A DNA stretch of 64,000 nucleotides from Rhabdophis nuchalis (lineage: Eukaryota > Chordata > Lepidosauria > Squamata > Natricidae): positions 203,552,462-203,616,461 of the forward strand of contig CM077644.1 in assembly GCA_039707465.1 (NCBI GenBank). Reading direction: 5' to 3'. The position numbers and the translations under genes are program-made. Positions 9,567 to 20,206 of the stretch are shown piece by piece (the first letter of the stretch is position 1; every line of letters starts with the position of its first letter). The notes under the pieces are model-generated. The model saw only the letters and a program-made list of their open reading frames with translations. It searched no databases and was not told where the DNA came from.

Positions 9567-11080
9567 AAAAGTAAGTTTTTATATTGAAAAAGTTTTATTG
9601 GTTTTACATTTTTCTATAGGGTTGGGTAAGGGATACAAAGAAATTTTGAAAGCATTCACGTCAGAGTCGTCGGCCCTTCCGAGACCTCAAAATACACAAT
9701 AAAAAGATAACAAAAAAAAAACATTTTCCATAACACTACAAGGTAAAAGCAAGTACATATACCTAAATTCTCAGTTCCATGCTGTCAGACATTTACAAAA
9801 AATCCAGATACAAATGTTATACAAGATTGTTCAAAAAAAAAAATCAAGGCAAAGTTATTTTTTCGATCTAAGTCTCATGGCTATTGTATCTTCTTTTTTT
9901 CCTCCCTGGCCCCCAGCGGGCGGGGCCGTGGCCCCCTCCGTCCCCCCTGGATCTTCCCCCAGGGCAGAGGAATGTTTTTTAAGAAAGGCTTCCGCCTCAG
10001 CAACTGTTTTAATCCTCACTCTTCCTCCTTCCCAGAACACCAGCATCCCTTCGGGTGTCACCCACTTGAACCAAATCCCATGATCAAACAATGTTTTAGA
10101 CAAGAAGGAAAATTTCCTCCTTGCTTCTCGAATCTTTCTAGGAATCTGCTTCAAGATAGTGACCTTTTTGTGTTGGTAGATTAAAGGGTTCTCTCTCTGC
10201 GCCCTCAGGATTTCCTCTCTGGTTGACCTTCTAACAAATTTCACATGTATCTCTCTAGGCACTTCATTTATCCTGGCATATGCTGAGTTAATTCTATAGG
10301 CTAGGTCAATGTCCCCCCTGATCTCATCTTTAGGTTTTTGTAAATAGTCTGCTAAAATTGTGCTCATAAGATCAGGGAGGCATTCACCAGATTCCTCAAG
10401 AACGTTCTGAAATCTCAAAAAATATCTCATTCTTTCCATATCAATCCTAGACACATGCCCATCTATTTCCCCAACCTCTTTAGTAACATTTTTAATCTCT
10501 CCCTTAACCCCCACCAACCCCCCTTCCAATTCTTCAGTCTTCTGTGTGTTTTCCAGCATCTGGTTCCTGGTATCCAATAGCTCCTCCTTGAAATTGATGT
10601 TTTCAGCCCTCTGGGCCTGAATTTCGTTTACCAAAGTTTGTATAACAGTTTCAAGAGAAGCCATCCGTTGTTCTAAACTTGCCAGTGCTGTTTCTTGAGC
10701 CATGATTAACTGTTAAAGTCAGTGCCAGCCAAAATGGCGTTTTCAGGGTGGGGCTGGTGAGACTAGCCGGGAGCCAAAAGTTCAAATCAAGGTTGGAACG
10801 TTGTAAAATTCAGAAACCAAGAGAGAGACAATTTTCCAGCTCAATAGTTATAATAACGAAGGTAATCCAGAAAGGAATCACAAATCCAACAAGAAAAAAA
10901 TTCTTCATTAATATCCAGAGAGAGTCCCAATTGTAAAGAGACGCTGGGAATTTTCCATAATTAAAATAGTCAGGCAGGGACAGAGAAAAGCCACTTTCCA
11001 CCACCCATCTCAGAGCCCAGAGGAGAGAGTAGAAAAATAAATTCTTTATAACCAGCCAGACCTAAAAAGTAAGTTTTTAT
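9567..11080 (-). mobile_element. ORF1-only L1-like retroelement with 16-bp target-site duplication
   Basis: The 16-bp sequence AAAAGTAAGTTTTTAT occurs perfectly at 9567-9582 and 11065-11080 and brackets an element of about 1.48 kb. Read on the minus strand, it has a 5' UTR of about 360 bp, an intact ORF1 (10703-9855), and a 3' UTR of about 270 bp ending in CAATAAAACTTTTTCAAT next to the duplication. There is no ORF2, endonuclease or reverse transcriptase, and no space for one. The perfect duplication and open ORF1 suggest a fairly recent insertion by an L1-type machinery in trans. The copy at 24.1-24.5 kb has the same ORF1 stop context and 3' UTR, so this layout is a family trait and not one deletion. 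Confidence 0.85.
9855..10703 (-). CDS. L1-type ORF1 protein (RNA-binding chaperone), intact 282 codons
   Basis: The predicted product has an N-terminal coiled coil (about residues 5-85, heptad-like LASLEQRMASLETVIQTLV), an RRM-like segment (about 92-157, with YFLRFQN and EIHVKFV), and a C-terminal domain (about 160-242) with EEILRAQREN, the conserved EARRKF and KTVAEAEAFLKK. This is the L1 ORF1p plan: a trimeric coiled coil plus RRM and CTD that coats LINE RNA. The tail (244-282) is glycine-rich, then basic, ending RLRSKK. The ATG at 10703 is chosen because the homology and coiled coil begin there. No enzymatic domain is encoded, so mobility would need a partner LINE. Expression is unknown. 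Confidence 0.85.
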   Translation of the reverse strand: MAQETALASLEQRMASLETVIQTLVNEIQAQRAENINFKEELLDTRNQMLENTQKTEELEGGLVGVKGEIKNVTKEVGEIDGHVSRIDMERMRYFLRFQNVLEESGECLPDLMSTILADYLQKPKDEIRGDIDLAYRINSAYARINEVPREIHVKFVRRSTREEILRAQRENPLIYQHKKVTILKQIPRKIREARRKFSFLSKTLFDHGIWFKWVTPEGMLVFWEGGRVRIKTVAEAEAFLKKHSSALGEDPGGTEGATAPPAGGQGGKKEDTIAMRLRSKK

Positions 11081-11668
11081 CATATCCGATTTGAGATTAA
11101 TATGCGTAAAACACAAAACAAATAAAGAAGCAAATAAAGACTATATTCCTATATACTGATTTTGGAATAAGTTCTATGAATTTATGTATTTGTTTTATTT
11201 ATATATTTGTTTAAACCCAAATGGTGATATCTACATAAATGAAGGCCTCCATAATAATCATAGCAATAGTGTAAGCTCTCATCGAAAATGTATATTGCAT
11301 ATTGTAGCTTTTCTGCTCATGGAGAGTGTTTCTGGATGGATGGGCATGCCCTAATGGATGTTCATAATTCTAACAATGCTCATAAATTTTATTGTGCACT
11401 GCATGACTCATGACAATAAAAATACAGTCAGTTTCTAAGTGAATTCCCTTTTCCTCAGTACAAACTGACAAAAAAGTGTGATCTATCAGTGACCCTGTCC
11501 TTCCAGACCCATTCCTCTTGTAAGAGAATCAACAGGCTACCAACAATCTAGCATGTCTACCATCATTTCCAAAAGTCATAGGCCTTTCATTTTGTTACAG
11601 GTTATTGTGGGGGGTGGGGGTGGGAAACACTGGTGCACATGGAAAAAGAATGTTGGATTGTGAAATCA
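11081..11668. other. AT-rich spacer
   Basis: Nothing coding was recognised. A fragment near 11390-11430 (CATGACAATAAAAATAC) vaguely resembles LINE 3' tails but is too short to call. A G-rich run lies at 11608-11622. Confidence 0.35.
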
Positions 11669-11819
11669 ATCTAGGCCAGGGGTGTCCAAACTTGGGATCT
11701 TTAAGACTTGTGGACTTCAACTCCCAGAATTCCCCAGCCAGCGATGCTGGCTGGGGAATTCTGGGAGTTGCAGTCCACAAGTCTTAAAGATCCCAAGTTT
11801 GGACACCCCTGATCTAGGC
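11669..11819. mobile_element. Palindromic hAT-type MITE with perfect 8-bp target duplication
   Basis: The element at 11677-11811 (135 bp) is an almost perfect palindrome centred on the A at 11744. It begins CAGGGGTGTCCAAACTTGG, ends with its inverse, and the centre is CCAGCCAGC-GAT-GCTGGCTGG. I count one arm mismatch apart from the centre. It is flanked on both sides by ATCTAGGC (11669-11676 and 11812-11819), the 8-bp duplication expected of hAT transposases. It encodes nothing and must move in trans. A half copy lies at about 18376-18432. Confidence 0.9.
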
Positions 11820-12189
11820 AATAGATCTTTGCAATCAAATATACAGAGAGAAATAGGTTCTTCTAATTACCCTGAAACATTATTGTATCTTCTGCATATT
11901 TATTTAGAATGACTCATGATCACTAGAATGTAAAATATTGTAGTGGACAGAGAAGAAAAACAGTGAAGCTGAAGACTACTGATACCACTGAACAACCAAT
12001 TTGTCTCTGTCTTCCTTTCTGCCTCGCCTTCTGAGTTACTGCTTTGCAGAGTCTTTTAACTCTGTTATTTTTGTTAAATTCATAAAAAAAAGGAAGCTGG
12101 GCCTTTTGAAAAACAGCCATCTGGACTCATGACCCTTTAACATGGTATTAAGAAATGCCAAATGCTTTGGAACCTCTGTACTCTCTGTG

Positions 12190-12320
12190 TTTTTTATTTT
12201 TATTTTTTTACCAATATTTTTATTGAAGATTATATGATACAGATAAAACTAATATAACTATATAGTACAGAAATTAAACATTTTAAGTGTATAAAAAGAA
12301 AAAAAATGGAAAGAAAAATA
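12190..12320 (-). repeat. Possible LINE 3' end, L1-like (weak)
   Basis: T-rich start followed by CCAATATTTTTATTGAAG and A/T-biased sequence, resembling the antisense 3' end of squamate L1 copies. No protein sequence supports it. Confidence 0.3.
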
Positions 12321-12330
12321 TAGAAGAATG

Positions 12331-12552
12331 AGCCTCAGTGGCACAGTGGTTAAAATGAAGTATTGCATGCTACTTCAGCTAACTACTGGCTCCCTGCAAT
12401 TTGGCAGTTCAAATCTCACCAGGCTCAAGGTTGACTTAGCCATCTATCTTTCTGAGGTCTGTAAAATGAGGAGCCAGATTGTTGGGGGCAATATGCTGAC
12501 TCTGTAAACTGCTTAGGGACGGCTGCAGAGAAGGGATAAAACTGAGGTACTT
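12331..12552 (+). mobile_element. tRNA-derived SINE
   Basis: The head has a box-A-like GTGGCACAGTGGTTAAAATG and a box-B-like CAGTTCAAATCTC, as in RNA polymerase III promoters. The body reads GAGGAGCCAGATTGTTGGGGG, then ATATGCTGACTCTGTAAAC and a GCTTAGGGACGGCTG tail. A diverged copy of the same family lies on the minus strand at 48361-48562. It has no coding capacity and is mobilised by a LINE. Confidence 0.75.
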
Positions 12553-12589
12553 CCAGCATCTCTTCCCTTTTTTGCCCATGACCTCAAAC

Positions 12590-13600
12590 CATATTTATTT
12601 ATTTTATTTTATTTTTCACGTTTGTAACCCGCACCCATCTCACCACAAAGGGACTCAGGGCAGCGAACAGAGATTTAAAATAAATATACATAAATACAAA
12701 ATATTATTAAATAATAACTAAATTAAATCAATACCCTGCTTAAAATAAAATTTAAATTCAAAAACCCATAAATTAAAATTTTGATTTGTTATAAAAACAA
12801 TGGGTGTGGAGTAGATCATGCTAGGCCGGCCAGGTGAAAATAGTAAGTTTTTAAGTGCTGGCGAAACAAGCGGAGGTCTATGATGGAACGGAGATCGGGA
12901 GGTAGGCCATTCCAGAGGGTAGGACCCACCACAGAGAAGGCCCTTCCCCTGGGAGCCGCCAACCGGCATTGCCCGGTCGATGGCACCTGGAGAAGACCCT
13001 CTCCCTGGGAGCGAGTCGGTCGAAGGGATGTATGGGGTAGTATTCGGTCTCGTAGGTAGCTAGACCCCGTGTCATGGAGCATCTTGAATATGGTCATCAA
13101 AACCTTGTAACGCACCCGGAAGGTCACAGGTAACCAGTGCAGCTCGCGCAGGAGTGGTGTTATGTGGGAATGTCTTGAGATTCCCATGATCACCCGCGCG
13201 GCTGCATTCTGGACCAACTGTAACTTCCGAGTGCATCTCAAGGGGAGCCCCATGTAGAGAGTGTTACAGTAGTCCAGACGAGAAGTCACGAGTGCTTGAG
13301 TGACTGTGCGAAGGGCCTCCTGGTCCAGTAAGGGGTGCAATTGTCGGACCAGGCGAACCTGGTAAAATGCCCCCCTGGCCACGGCCGCCACCTGATCCTC
13401 CAGGGACAACCGGGAATCCAGGAGGACTCCTAAATTGCGCACTCTATCCACGGGGGCCAAATTTTCACCCCCCATGGCCAGCGATGGTGACAACTGGCTA
13501 AACCGGGAAGCCGGGAACCACAGCCACTCAGTCTTGGATGGGTTGAGTTTGAGTTTGTTATTGCCCATCCAGATCCTGGATTGTCCACCATTAAAACCAT
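12590..13600 (-). mobile_element. L2-like LINE, 5'-truncated, C-terminal RT region and 3' UTR
   Basis: The minus frame 13637-12816 (273 codons) is open; its L2 homology begins near WMGNNKLKLNPSKTEWLW and continues with LVTSRLDYCNTLYMGLPL, LQLVQNAAARV, TPLLRELHWLPV and PTLWNGLPPDLR. The first 23 or so codons lie outside the element. The YADD motif is missing because of 5' truncation. The 3' UTR (12590-12815) carries the GGGACTCAGGGC motif and ends in TATTTATTTATTTTATT. The protein is about 75-80% like the copy at 15.65-17.39 kb by eye. Confidence 0.85.
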
Positions 13601-13639
13601 CTTTCCAAGCAGTTTCATGTTTACAGTCTTTCTTCACAC

Positions 13640-14240
13640 TTGGAACTGAACCAGAAGAACATTTACAATGGTCCTTAATTCATTTAAACATTTTCTAAAG
13701 ACAACAATAATAATCTTTTTCTGGTAGGTTAAAAAAAATTACAAATATTTAAACTTGTAGTTAATTTTTTTACGAAAAGGATTGAAGAAAACCTATTCAG
13801 TGATTTTAAAAACTTGCTAGCCTGAAAGTTATCAATTTTTTGTTAAAGCCAAAGAAAAAAGATTAAAGCTAATGTGATTAAGAAATGAGGCTTGGTTAAA
13901 CGTAAAGTCCATATGGCTAACATTAGCGGTTATAAGCACATTGAAATTCTGCAACTTCCAGAATGCAAGCAATCCTATCCTCTGCTCAAAAAATCATCAT
14001 CATCATCAACAGCAACAACAATTCCTAAACCAGCTGTGGAGAGTACATATGAGTCCACCTAACTTTGGAGAGATTTTGGCAGCTCAAATCAGGCATGCAA
14101 GTGACATATTCAGCCACAATGTCTTTGTGTATTCTGAAGGAATGTTAGGTCACCATGATGGTTCATCAGAAGTTATGTGCTTGCATATTTATAAATACAT
14201 CTGCATGTATGTATCCATGCATAGTCATATATCTATATCT
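13640..14240. other. AT-rich spacer with short CATCAT/CAA triplet runs
   Basis: No gene or repeat family was recognised. Triplet runs lie near 13993-14022. Confidence 0.35.

Positions 14241-14281
<41 letters not shown>
14241..14281 (+). repeat. (AC)n microsatellite
   Basis: About 19-20 uninterrupted AC units. Confidence 0.95.
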
Positions 14282-14283
<2 letters not shown>

Positions 14284-15276
14284 TACCCCACAAACATCCT
14301 CAAATACCATTTTCTCAAATGTACCTTCCAAATAATCTGCCTTTTACTAAAATGTGACTAGTACTGTGTACTTATTTTTAAAATGGCTTGACAGAATTGC
14401 TAATGCTCTCATTCCTTCAGGATATTTCCTAATACTTGTAGCCTTTTCATGTTTCTAATTAGGCCAGTAATGGTCCCTGAAGTTAAACCAATTAAAATTA
14501 TTTACTGTGACACACAGTGTGAAGATAATTATCTGATATCTGAATCCAACTTCTGCTTACTTCGCAACATTACTTAATAGAAAACAGAGAAACTGATGCC
14601 TGGGCTTTCATTTCACTTGTCTACCAAATGTGTTTGCCCTATAGCAAACTCTTTAAATAAAGCATTAAAATCTTTGTGGTGCTAATCACATTCTTTTATA
14701 ATCCCAAGAAGCATATAAAAACTCTTACACATTACCTTTTACATTATGGGTGCTGACCAATGTAGTCTTAAATGCACATTTTACACAGATAATGCAACAT
14801 CTGCAGTTTGAAAACAACAATAACAGACATCATTTCAGTTTGGAATTTTTTTTCCGCTTTCACAAATATCCCTTAAAGCTCATACTACATATTCCTACAT
14901 TAGCATCAGTGCTACCCGCAGTGCTATTACTACTAGGGTATATGTTTACAGATTTTCACCCTCCCAGGCATATTGCAGAAGATGCTATGAAATAAAGCAG
15001 GAGGAAATTTTGCATTATCATTCTTCTTTCCTCATTCTTATAAGCCAAGCTATTTGTCAACTAGTTTTTGCTCTAAGTGCATTCCACTGCCCTGTCCAAA
15101 ATAAACTGGAAATGCCAATGAGAGAATAGTCCTCAATTATTTAGAATATCTGCAGTCTCAACTGAAACATAATAAACACAGAACCAGAAATCTTCAATGC
15201 AGGATAAAATTCTTTCATTTAGTAAGGCATACAAAATTAGCAGCTAGGAACATGGATGAAAAGTAGAATTATAGCG
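14282..15276. other. AT-rich spacer, nothing identified
   Basis: Low-repeat AT-rich DNA. Short frames are present, but none has composition or motifs of a gene. Confidence 0.4.
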
Positions 15277-15290
15277 CATACATACATACA

Positions 15291-15320
<30 letters not shown>
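15277..15320 (+). repeat. (CATA)n microsatellite
   Basis: Eleven near-perfect CATA units. Confidence 0.95.
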
Positions 15321-15321
<1 letters not shown>

Positions 15322-15429
15322 GATATATATGATAAGAGTAAGTATAACTAGCTATAAATAAGTGTTCTTGTAAATCCCAGAGATCCCTTAGGGTTTCAGT
15401 GATCTATAAATGTAATAAATAAATAATAA

Positions 15430-17410
15430 TAATAATAATAAATAATAAATTTTATTTGTTACCCGCGCTCTCTCCCCAGGGGACTCGAGGCGGGGCACAG
15501 GAAAATTAAAAAACAGTAAACACAACAGAATACATAATTTAAAATCACAATTAAACAACAAATCCTGCGCTAAAAACATCTATAAAAAACTAAAAAAAAA
15601 ACTGTCCCTAAAACCCCTAAGCACTAAAACCTAAAAACCCCAGGACAAGGAGGCTATCCCAAGCCGGCCAGACGGAAAAAGTAGGTTTTCAATTTAAGAC
15701 GGAAGGAGCGGAGGTCCGTGGTCGTCCTAATATCGGGGGGAAGGTCGTTCCAGAGGGCCGGGCCCGCCACAGAGAGAGCCCTTCCCCTGGGTGTCGCCCG
15801 CTGACATAGTCTAGTGGACGGCACCCGGAGAAGCCCCGCTCTGTGGGAGCGAATCGGCCGTGAGGATGTATGGGGCAGGATCCGATCCTGCAGATAGCTA
15901 GGTCCCGAGCCATGGAGCGCTTTAAAGATGATAATTAACATCTTGAAGCGCACCCGGAAGACGACAGGTAGCCAGTGCAGCTCGCGCAAGAGCGGTGTTA
16001 CATGGGTAGACCTAGCGGTCCCCATAATTGCTCGCGCGGCTGCATTCTGGACTAGCTGAAGCCTCCGGGTGCACCTCAAGGGCAGCCCCATGTAGAGAGA
16101 GTTACAATAGTCCAGTCGGGATGTCACGAGAGCATGAGTGACTGTGCAAAGGGCGTCCCGATCCAATAGGGGGCGCAATTGGCGAACCAGGCGAACCTGG
16201 TAAAACGCCCTCCTGGCCACGGCTGTCACTTGATCTTCCATGGACAGCCGGGCATCCAGGAGGACACCCAAATTGCGCGCCCCATCCACAGGGGCAAGAT
16301 GTTCGCCCCCTATGGCCAGCGATGGAGTGAGCTGGTTGAATCGGGCTGCCGGAAACCACAGCCACTCGGTCTTGGTCGGGTTGAGCCTGAGTCCGTTACT
16401 TCCCATCCAGATCCGTACAGCTTCCAGGCACTGGCACATCACCGCTACGGCATCGTTGGGGTGGTTTGGGGTAGAAATGTACAGCTGTGTATCATCAGCG
16501 TACAGATGGTACTCTACCCCAAAACCACGGATGATCTCACCCAGCGGCTTCATGTATGTGTTGAACAGGAGGGGCGAGAGGACCGACCCCTGAGGCACCC
16601 CACATGCGAGGGGTCTCGCGGTCGATCTCTGCCCCCCTGCCAACACAAATTGCGATCGGCCAGAGAGGTAGGAGGAGAACCACCGTAAAACGGTGCCTCC
16701 CACCCCCAACCCCCCCAGCCGATGCAATAGGATACCATGGTCGATGGTATCGAAAGCCGCCGAGAGGTCTAATAGGACCAGGATGGAGGAACAACCCCCA
16801 TCTCTGGCCCTCCAGAGATCATCGACCAACGCGACCAATGCCGTCTCGGTGCTATGCCCGGGCCGAAAGCCGGACTGGCGCGGATCTAGATAATCAACTT
16901 CCTCCAGGTGCCGGGGGAACTGTTGTGCCACCACACTCTCGACAACCTTCGCCAGAAAGGGAAGGTTGGAGACAGGACGGTAGTTGTTCAAAAGAGCTGG
17001 ATCCAAAGAGGGCTTCTTAAGGAGGGGCCTCACCATCGCTTCTTTTAGGGAAGCAGGCAAGGCACCCTCACTCAAGGATGCGTTGACAACCTCTTGGAGC
17101 CAGCCTCGTGTCACCTCCCAGGATGCCAGTACAAGCCAGGAGGGACACGGGTCCAATAAACATGTGGTGGCTCGCAGTCGCCCACGTAGCCTGTCCATAT
17201 CCTCGGAAGTAACGGAGTCAAACTCCTCCCAAACAAGATCTCTCTCGTGGCATCCCACTGGGCCATGAATGGGGGCTAGCTCGTTCTGTATCTGAGCGAT
17301 TTTCTCCTGCAGAAAAGTCACAAATTCCTCTGCTCGACCCTGTAACGGGGCTTCCCGCACCCTCTGTTGAAGGAGGGAGCGGGTCACCCTAAACAGGGCG
17401 GCAATAAAAT
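15430..17410 (-). mobile_element. L2-like LINE, 5'-truncated, with long open polymerase frame
   Basis: A minus-strand LINE with an open pol segment (17387-15654), a 3' UTR (15440-15653; antisense CCCAGGGGACTCGAGGCGGGGC) and an AAT-rich tail. Both the 577-codon frame and the high GC stand out against the AT-rich surroundings. The endonuclease domain expected upstream of RT in L2 is missing; the frame runs out near 17406. Confidence 0.9.
15654..17387 (-). CDS. L2-like LINE reverse transcriptase, 577 open codons, N-terminally truncated
   Basis: It copies element RNA at the target site in target-primed reverse transcription. Visible motifs in order: NYRPVSNLPFLAKVVE (135-150), SGFRPGHSTETALV (172-185), LDLSAAFDTIDH (206-217, with catalytic Asp), GVPQGSVLSPLLF (263-275), YADD (296-299), GLRLNPTKTEWLW, LVTSRLDYCNSLY, LQLVQNAAARA and RELHWLPV. 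All catalytic residues of the palm are retained. The N-terminal endonuclease is absent, and no complete L2 protein fits here, so it cannot act autonomously. The ATG at 17387 is only the first in the truncated frame, not a natural start. Confidence 0.85.
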   Translation of the reverse strand: MTRSLLQQRVREAPLQGRAEEFVTFLQEKIAQIQNELAPIHGPVGCHERDLVWEEFDSVTSEDMDRLRGRLRATTCLLDPCPSWLVLASWEVTRGWLQEVVNASLSEGALPASLKEAMVRPLLKKPSLDPALLNNYRPVSNLPFLAKVVESVVAQQFPRHLEEVDYLDPRQSGFRPGHSTETALVALVDDLWRARDGGCSSILVLLDLSAAFDTIDHGILLHRLGGLGVGGTVLRWFSSYLSGRSQFVLAGGQRSTARPLACGVPQGSVLSPLLFNTYMKPLGEIIRGFGVEYHLYADDTQLYISTPNHPNDAVAVMCQCLEAVRIWMGSNGLRLNPTKTEWLWFPAARFNQLTPSLAIGGEHLAPVDGARNLGVLLDARLSMEDQVTAVARRAFYQVRLVRQLRPLLDRDALCTVTHALVTSRLDYCNSLYMGLPLRCTRRLQLVQNAAARAIMGTARSTHVTPLLRELHWLPVVFRVRFKMLIIIFKALHGSGPSYLQDRILPHTSSRPIRSHRAGLLRVPSTRLCQRATPRGRALSVAGPALWNDLPPDIRTTTDLRSFRLKLKTYFFRLAGLG

Positions 17411-18244
17411 AATAAATGTAGATTCTTAGAACATGACTAAAACATTATGTTGTATTATATTCCAACTTAATTTTAATCAGTCATATATTCTGTCCTATTC
17501 TTTCACTGCAAAGCTGAGCTCAGATAGGCATATAAATGGTTGGGGTGGATAGCTATATGATAACATGTACACTTAGTCATACTTTCATTCTGTTAATATA
17601 GTGGCTTTACAGTCAATTTAAATATTACTGAAGATATCCTGGACCAGGTGAAATAATCTAAATCTAGCAAAGTCAGTTTTCTCTACATTCCATTCTTTTC
17701 AAAGGAAAATATAACAAAAAGACATGAACATTCATATCAAAATTAGGAATTTAATTTTTTTAAATTTTTTAAAAATCTGGAAAATTCATTTTTATCTACA
17801 TTTTACATAAATTAACTTCCTATTGTATTTCATGATGTGAGAATTGCATTATAAAAATCATAGTAGTGTATTACATAATCTAAAATATCTTTGCATTTTT
17901 ACAAAGTTGGGCTGCAAATGATACTGTATGGTTAAAAGTGCAGACTTAGCAAATTCTCCAGCCTCCTTAATTTCCAGTCCATTTGATGCATGTTAATATT
18001 TGAAAAATCTTTCTGCGCTCCTTTTCGGAATCTATGCTATGGTATGAACATGAAGCATTGATTTTCAGGTAGCAATCTGTCTCATTGCTATCAGCAAGTA
18101 TAAACTATATAATATGAATGATGACATAAAGCCTCAATTTTTTTGTACTTGGGTTCTGATGTCCTGACTGCAAGCATAAAAGGCACAGAGTTTGAATTGT
18201 GACTTCACACTGGATTATTTTATCTGAACCCCCTTCCTCTGAAT
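17411..18244. other. AT-rich spacer, nothing identified
   Basis: Unique-looking AT-rich sequence with homopolymer T/A runs. No frame or family was recognised. Confidence 0.4.
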
Positions 18245-18432
18245 CAGGGGTGGGTTCCTGCCAGTTCTAACCTCTTCTATAGAAGAGGTTCCACAAATCT
18301 ACACTGCTGTTCAGAACTGGTTCCAGCTCCCTCCCCCTGCCCATCCGCACATCATCAAGATGAAGAGCGAGAGGAGGAATTCTGGGAGTTGAAGTCCACA
18401 AGTCTTAAAGCTGTCAAGTTCGAACACCCCTG
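18245..18432. repeat. Chimera of two hAT-type MITE fragments
   Basis: The left part starts CAGGGGTGGGTTCCTGCC, the terminus of the CAGTGGTGGGTT family. The right part (about 18376-18432) is half of the palindromic MITE seen complete at 11.7 kb (AATTCTGGGAGTTGAAGTCC to GAACACCCCTG). The outer ends look like a TIR pair, but the flanks GAAT and GGGG do not form a target duplication. Confidence 0.6.
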
Positions 18433-18519
18433 GGGTTTTTTTTCCCTAAAGGGTTAGGAGTGCAAAGGTCTTGTAAATTGACAGCTTCCGTGTTTCAAAT
18501 GCCAGAGTTTCTGAGCCAA

Positions 18520-18753
18520 CATTTTGGTTGCTAAGCAAGAGCGTTGTTAAGTGAGTTTCACCACATTTTACAAGTTGGCCATGCCACCCAGTCACATGTA
18601 TACATGCCGGAAACCAGATGACCAGGTGACTGGTGTGCATGTCCTTTGACACGCACTGGGAAGCTGTTCTTCCAGTTCCTGGCACTCCCTTGTGCGCATG
18701 TGCGTGCATGTTCCTATTTCAGCACTCAGTGCCAAAAAAGTTCTCCAACACTG
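18520..18753 (+). repeat. Shared MITE cassette plus hAT-like right end
   Basis: 18520-18580 repeats the cassette TTGGTTGCTAAGCAAGAGCG to CACCACATTTT also found at 8.11 and 56.64 kb. From about 18600 it continues as the hAT family of 2.1-3.1 kb and ends CCAACACTG at 18753. It is non-coding. Confidence 0.6.
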
Positions 18754-19084
18754 GTATAGGCCAATGTTGATTAGTTATGACAATTGTTATATCATTTAAA
18801 CAATGGCAGAATAATATATTGTATATAAACCTGGGGAAAAGGGGCAAAACCATGAGATAAATATTAAGTATGACAAGAGGCAAGTAAAGACAAGGATTGA
18901 GTTGATCTGGTTTAAAATTGTATTTTCCTGCTTGCTATTTGGTTTAGATAGAAGAGTAAGTACTGCTGAGAAACAGAACATTTTTGGACTTAGAAGAACA
19001 TGATCTGAGATTTGGGTGGCATGGAAATTTGAAGTCCAACAAAGTCAAGACTGATTTTAAAAAATGTTGCATTAGCATATCATA

Positions 19085-19580
19085 TTGAGAATATGGAATA
19101 GAAAAGAAGAATTTTATAGACAAGAAAGAAAAGGTAAGCAGAAATTACTAACTTATCATGAGATACTAGAATTCTGTCAAGGAGAATGTAAAATAAAATC
19201 AAGAGATCTGGTGGCAGAGGGATATACAGTAGTTCTCATTGTTCTCTTATTACAATTATTAGAAAAAATTAAAGTAGACAAAAGAATGTATTTTGAACAT
19301 GGTCAGACCAGATTTGGAATAGAACTGTGTGCAAATGATGAACATGTAATTGCTAAATTGTATAATAAACTTTTTTTGACATTTTAAACAGAAGAAGTGA
19401 AATAATTTGTGATAAAGTAGCTAAATGTTTTGTTATAATGTATAGAAGGAACAATGCGAACATACATGATTAAAGGAATTGAAATTTACTCTATATTATA
19501 ATCTTAAAGAGAATTTTATAATATGAAATATTATTGGTATATATCACCACAAATTGTCTAAAATGTATAAAGGTCCTTCA
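19085..19580 (+). mobile_element. Decayed L1 ORF2 C-terminal fragment
   Basis: The frame 19085-19387 ends with ...HVIAKLYNKLFLTF. Downstream, across stops, one can read EGTMRTYMIKGIEIYS, FYNMKYYWYISPQIV and then a KMYKG-like motif. This matches the late ORF2p order of L1, between thumb and cysteine-rich region (compare TACYxLKENFYKMIYRWYMTPxKLxKMYK, recalled from the family). There are many stops and it is not functional. Confidence 0.5.
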
Positions 19581-19599
19581 AAAGACACTGTATTCATTT

Positions 19600-20200
19600 T
19601 CTTTATTTACAATGTCATGTAACAAAAGACAAAAACAAAGGTAAAAACAAGGGTAAAAACAAAGGTAATAAAAACATTGTTAGATGATGTTTAATTTTAA
19701 ATTAATTAATTAATTTAAATTTTTTTAAAGCACACCTAACTTAAATACAGTTATGTGATGCAGCTTAGAATAAAAATAAGAAAAACAACAAAACCACTAT
19801 GTACAATTCCTTCCATTGTACTTCAACTGATAGTTACAATTAATATTTTATAAATACTTAAAAAGGCTGATTTCTTTTTTCTTTTTTTGGACCTGCATAT
19901 TATAATGAAAGAAAAAAGGTTTTAAACATGCAAAAGAAAAGGAAACATAAAAATAAAAAACATTAAAACAAAAGTACTGATATTCCTTCTTCTCTGCTAT
20001 AATCTAAACTCACTTTAATTATTATTAATTTAAAAATTGAATCTTTTATAAAGTTAACTGAGCATGAACATTGCATAGCCCTCCCCCCAAAAAAAAATTA
20101 GATACTAATTCCACCTTTTTTTTGGGAGGGAGGATGGAGATTAATCAAACAATTTCTGCCAACATCTAGAAATGAGTAAAGTAATAACTAGCTAGTTTGT
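19600..20200. other. A/T-rich spacer with homopolymer runs
   Basis: Possibly the remains of a LINE 3' end, with repeated AAAAACAAAGGTAA units at 19630-19670. No firm call. Confidence 0.3.
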
Positions 20201-20206
20201 TAAAAA

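Noticed and set aside
15277..15320. Direct repeats resembling a CRISPR array
   Set aside because: A simple CATA microsatellite with no spacers; the host is a eukaryote.
16102..17268. Several plus- and minus-strand frames of 60-170 codons
   Set aside because: They are shadows of the GC-rich L2-like polymerase frame on the minus strand.
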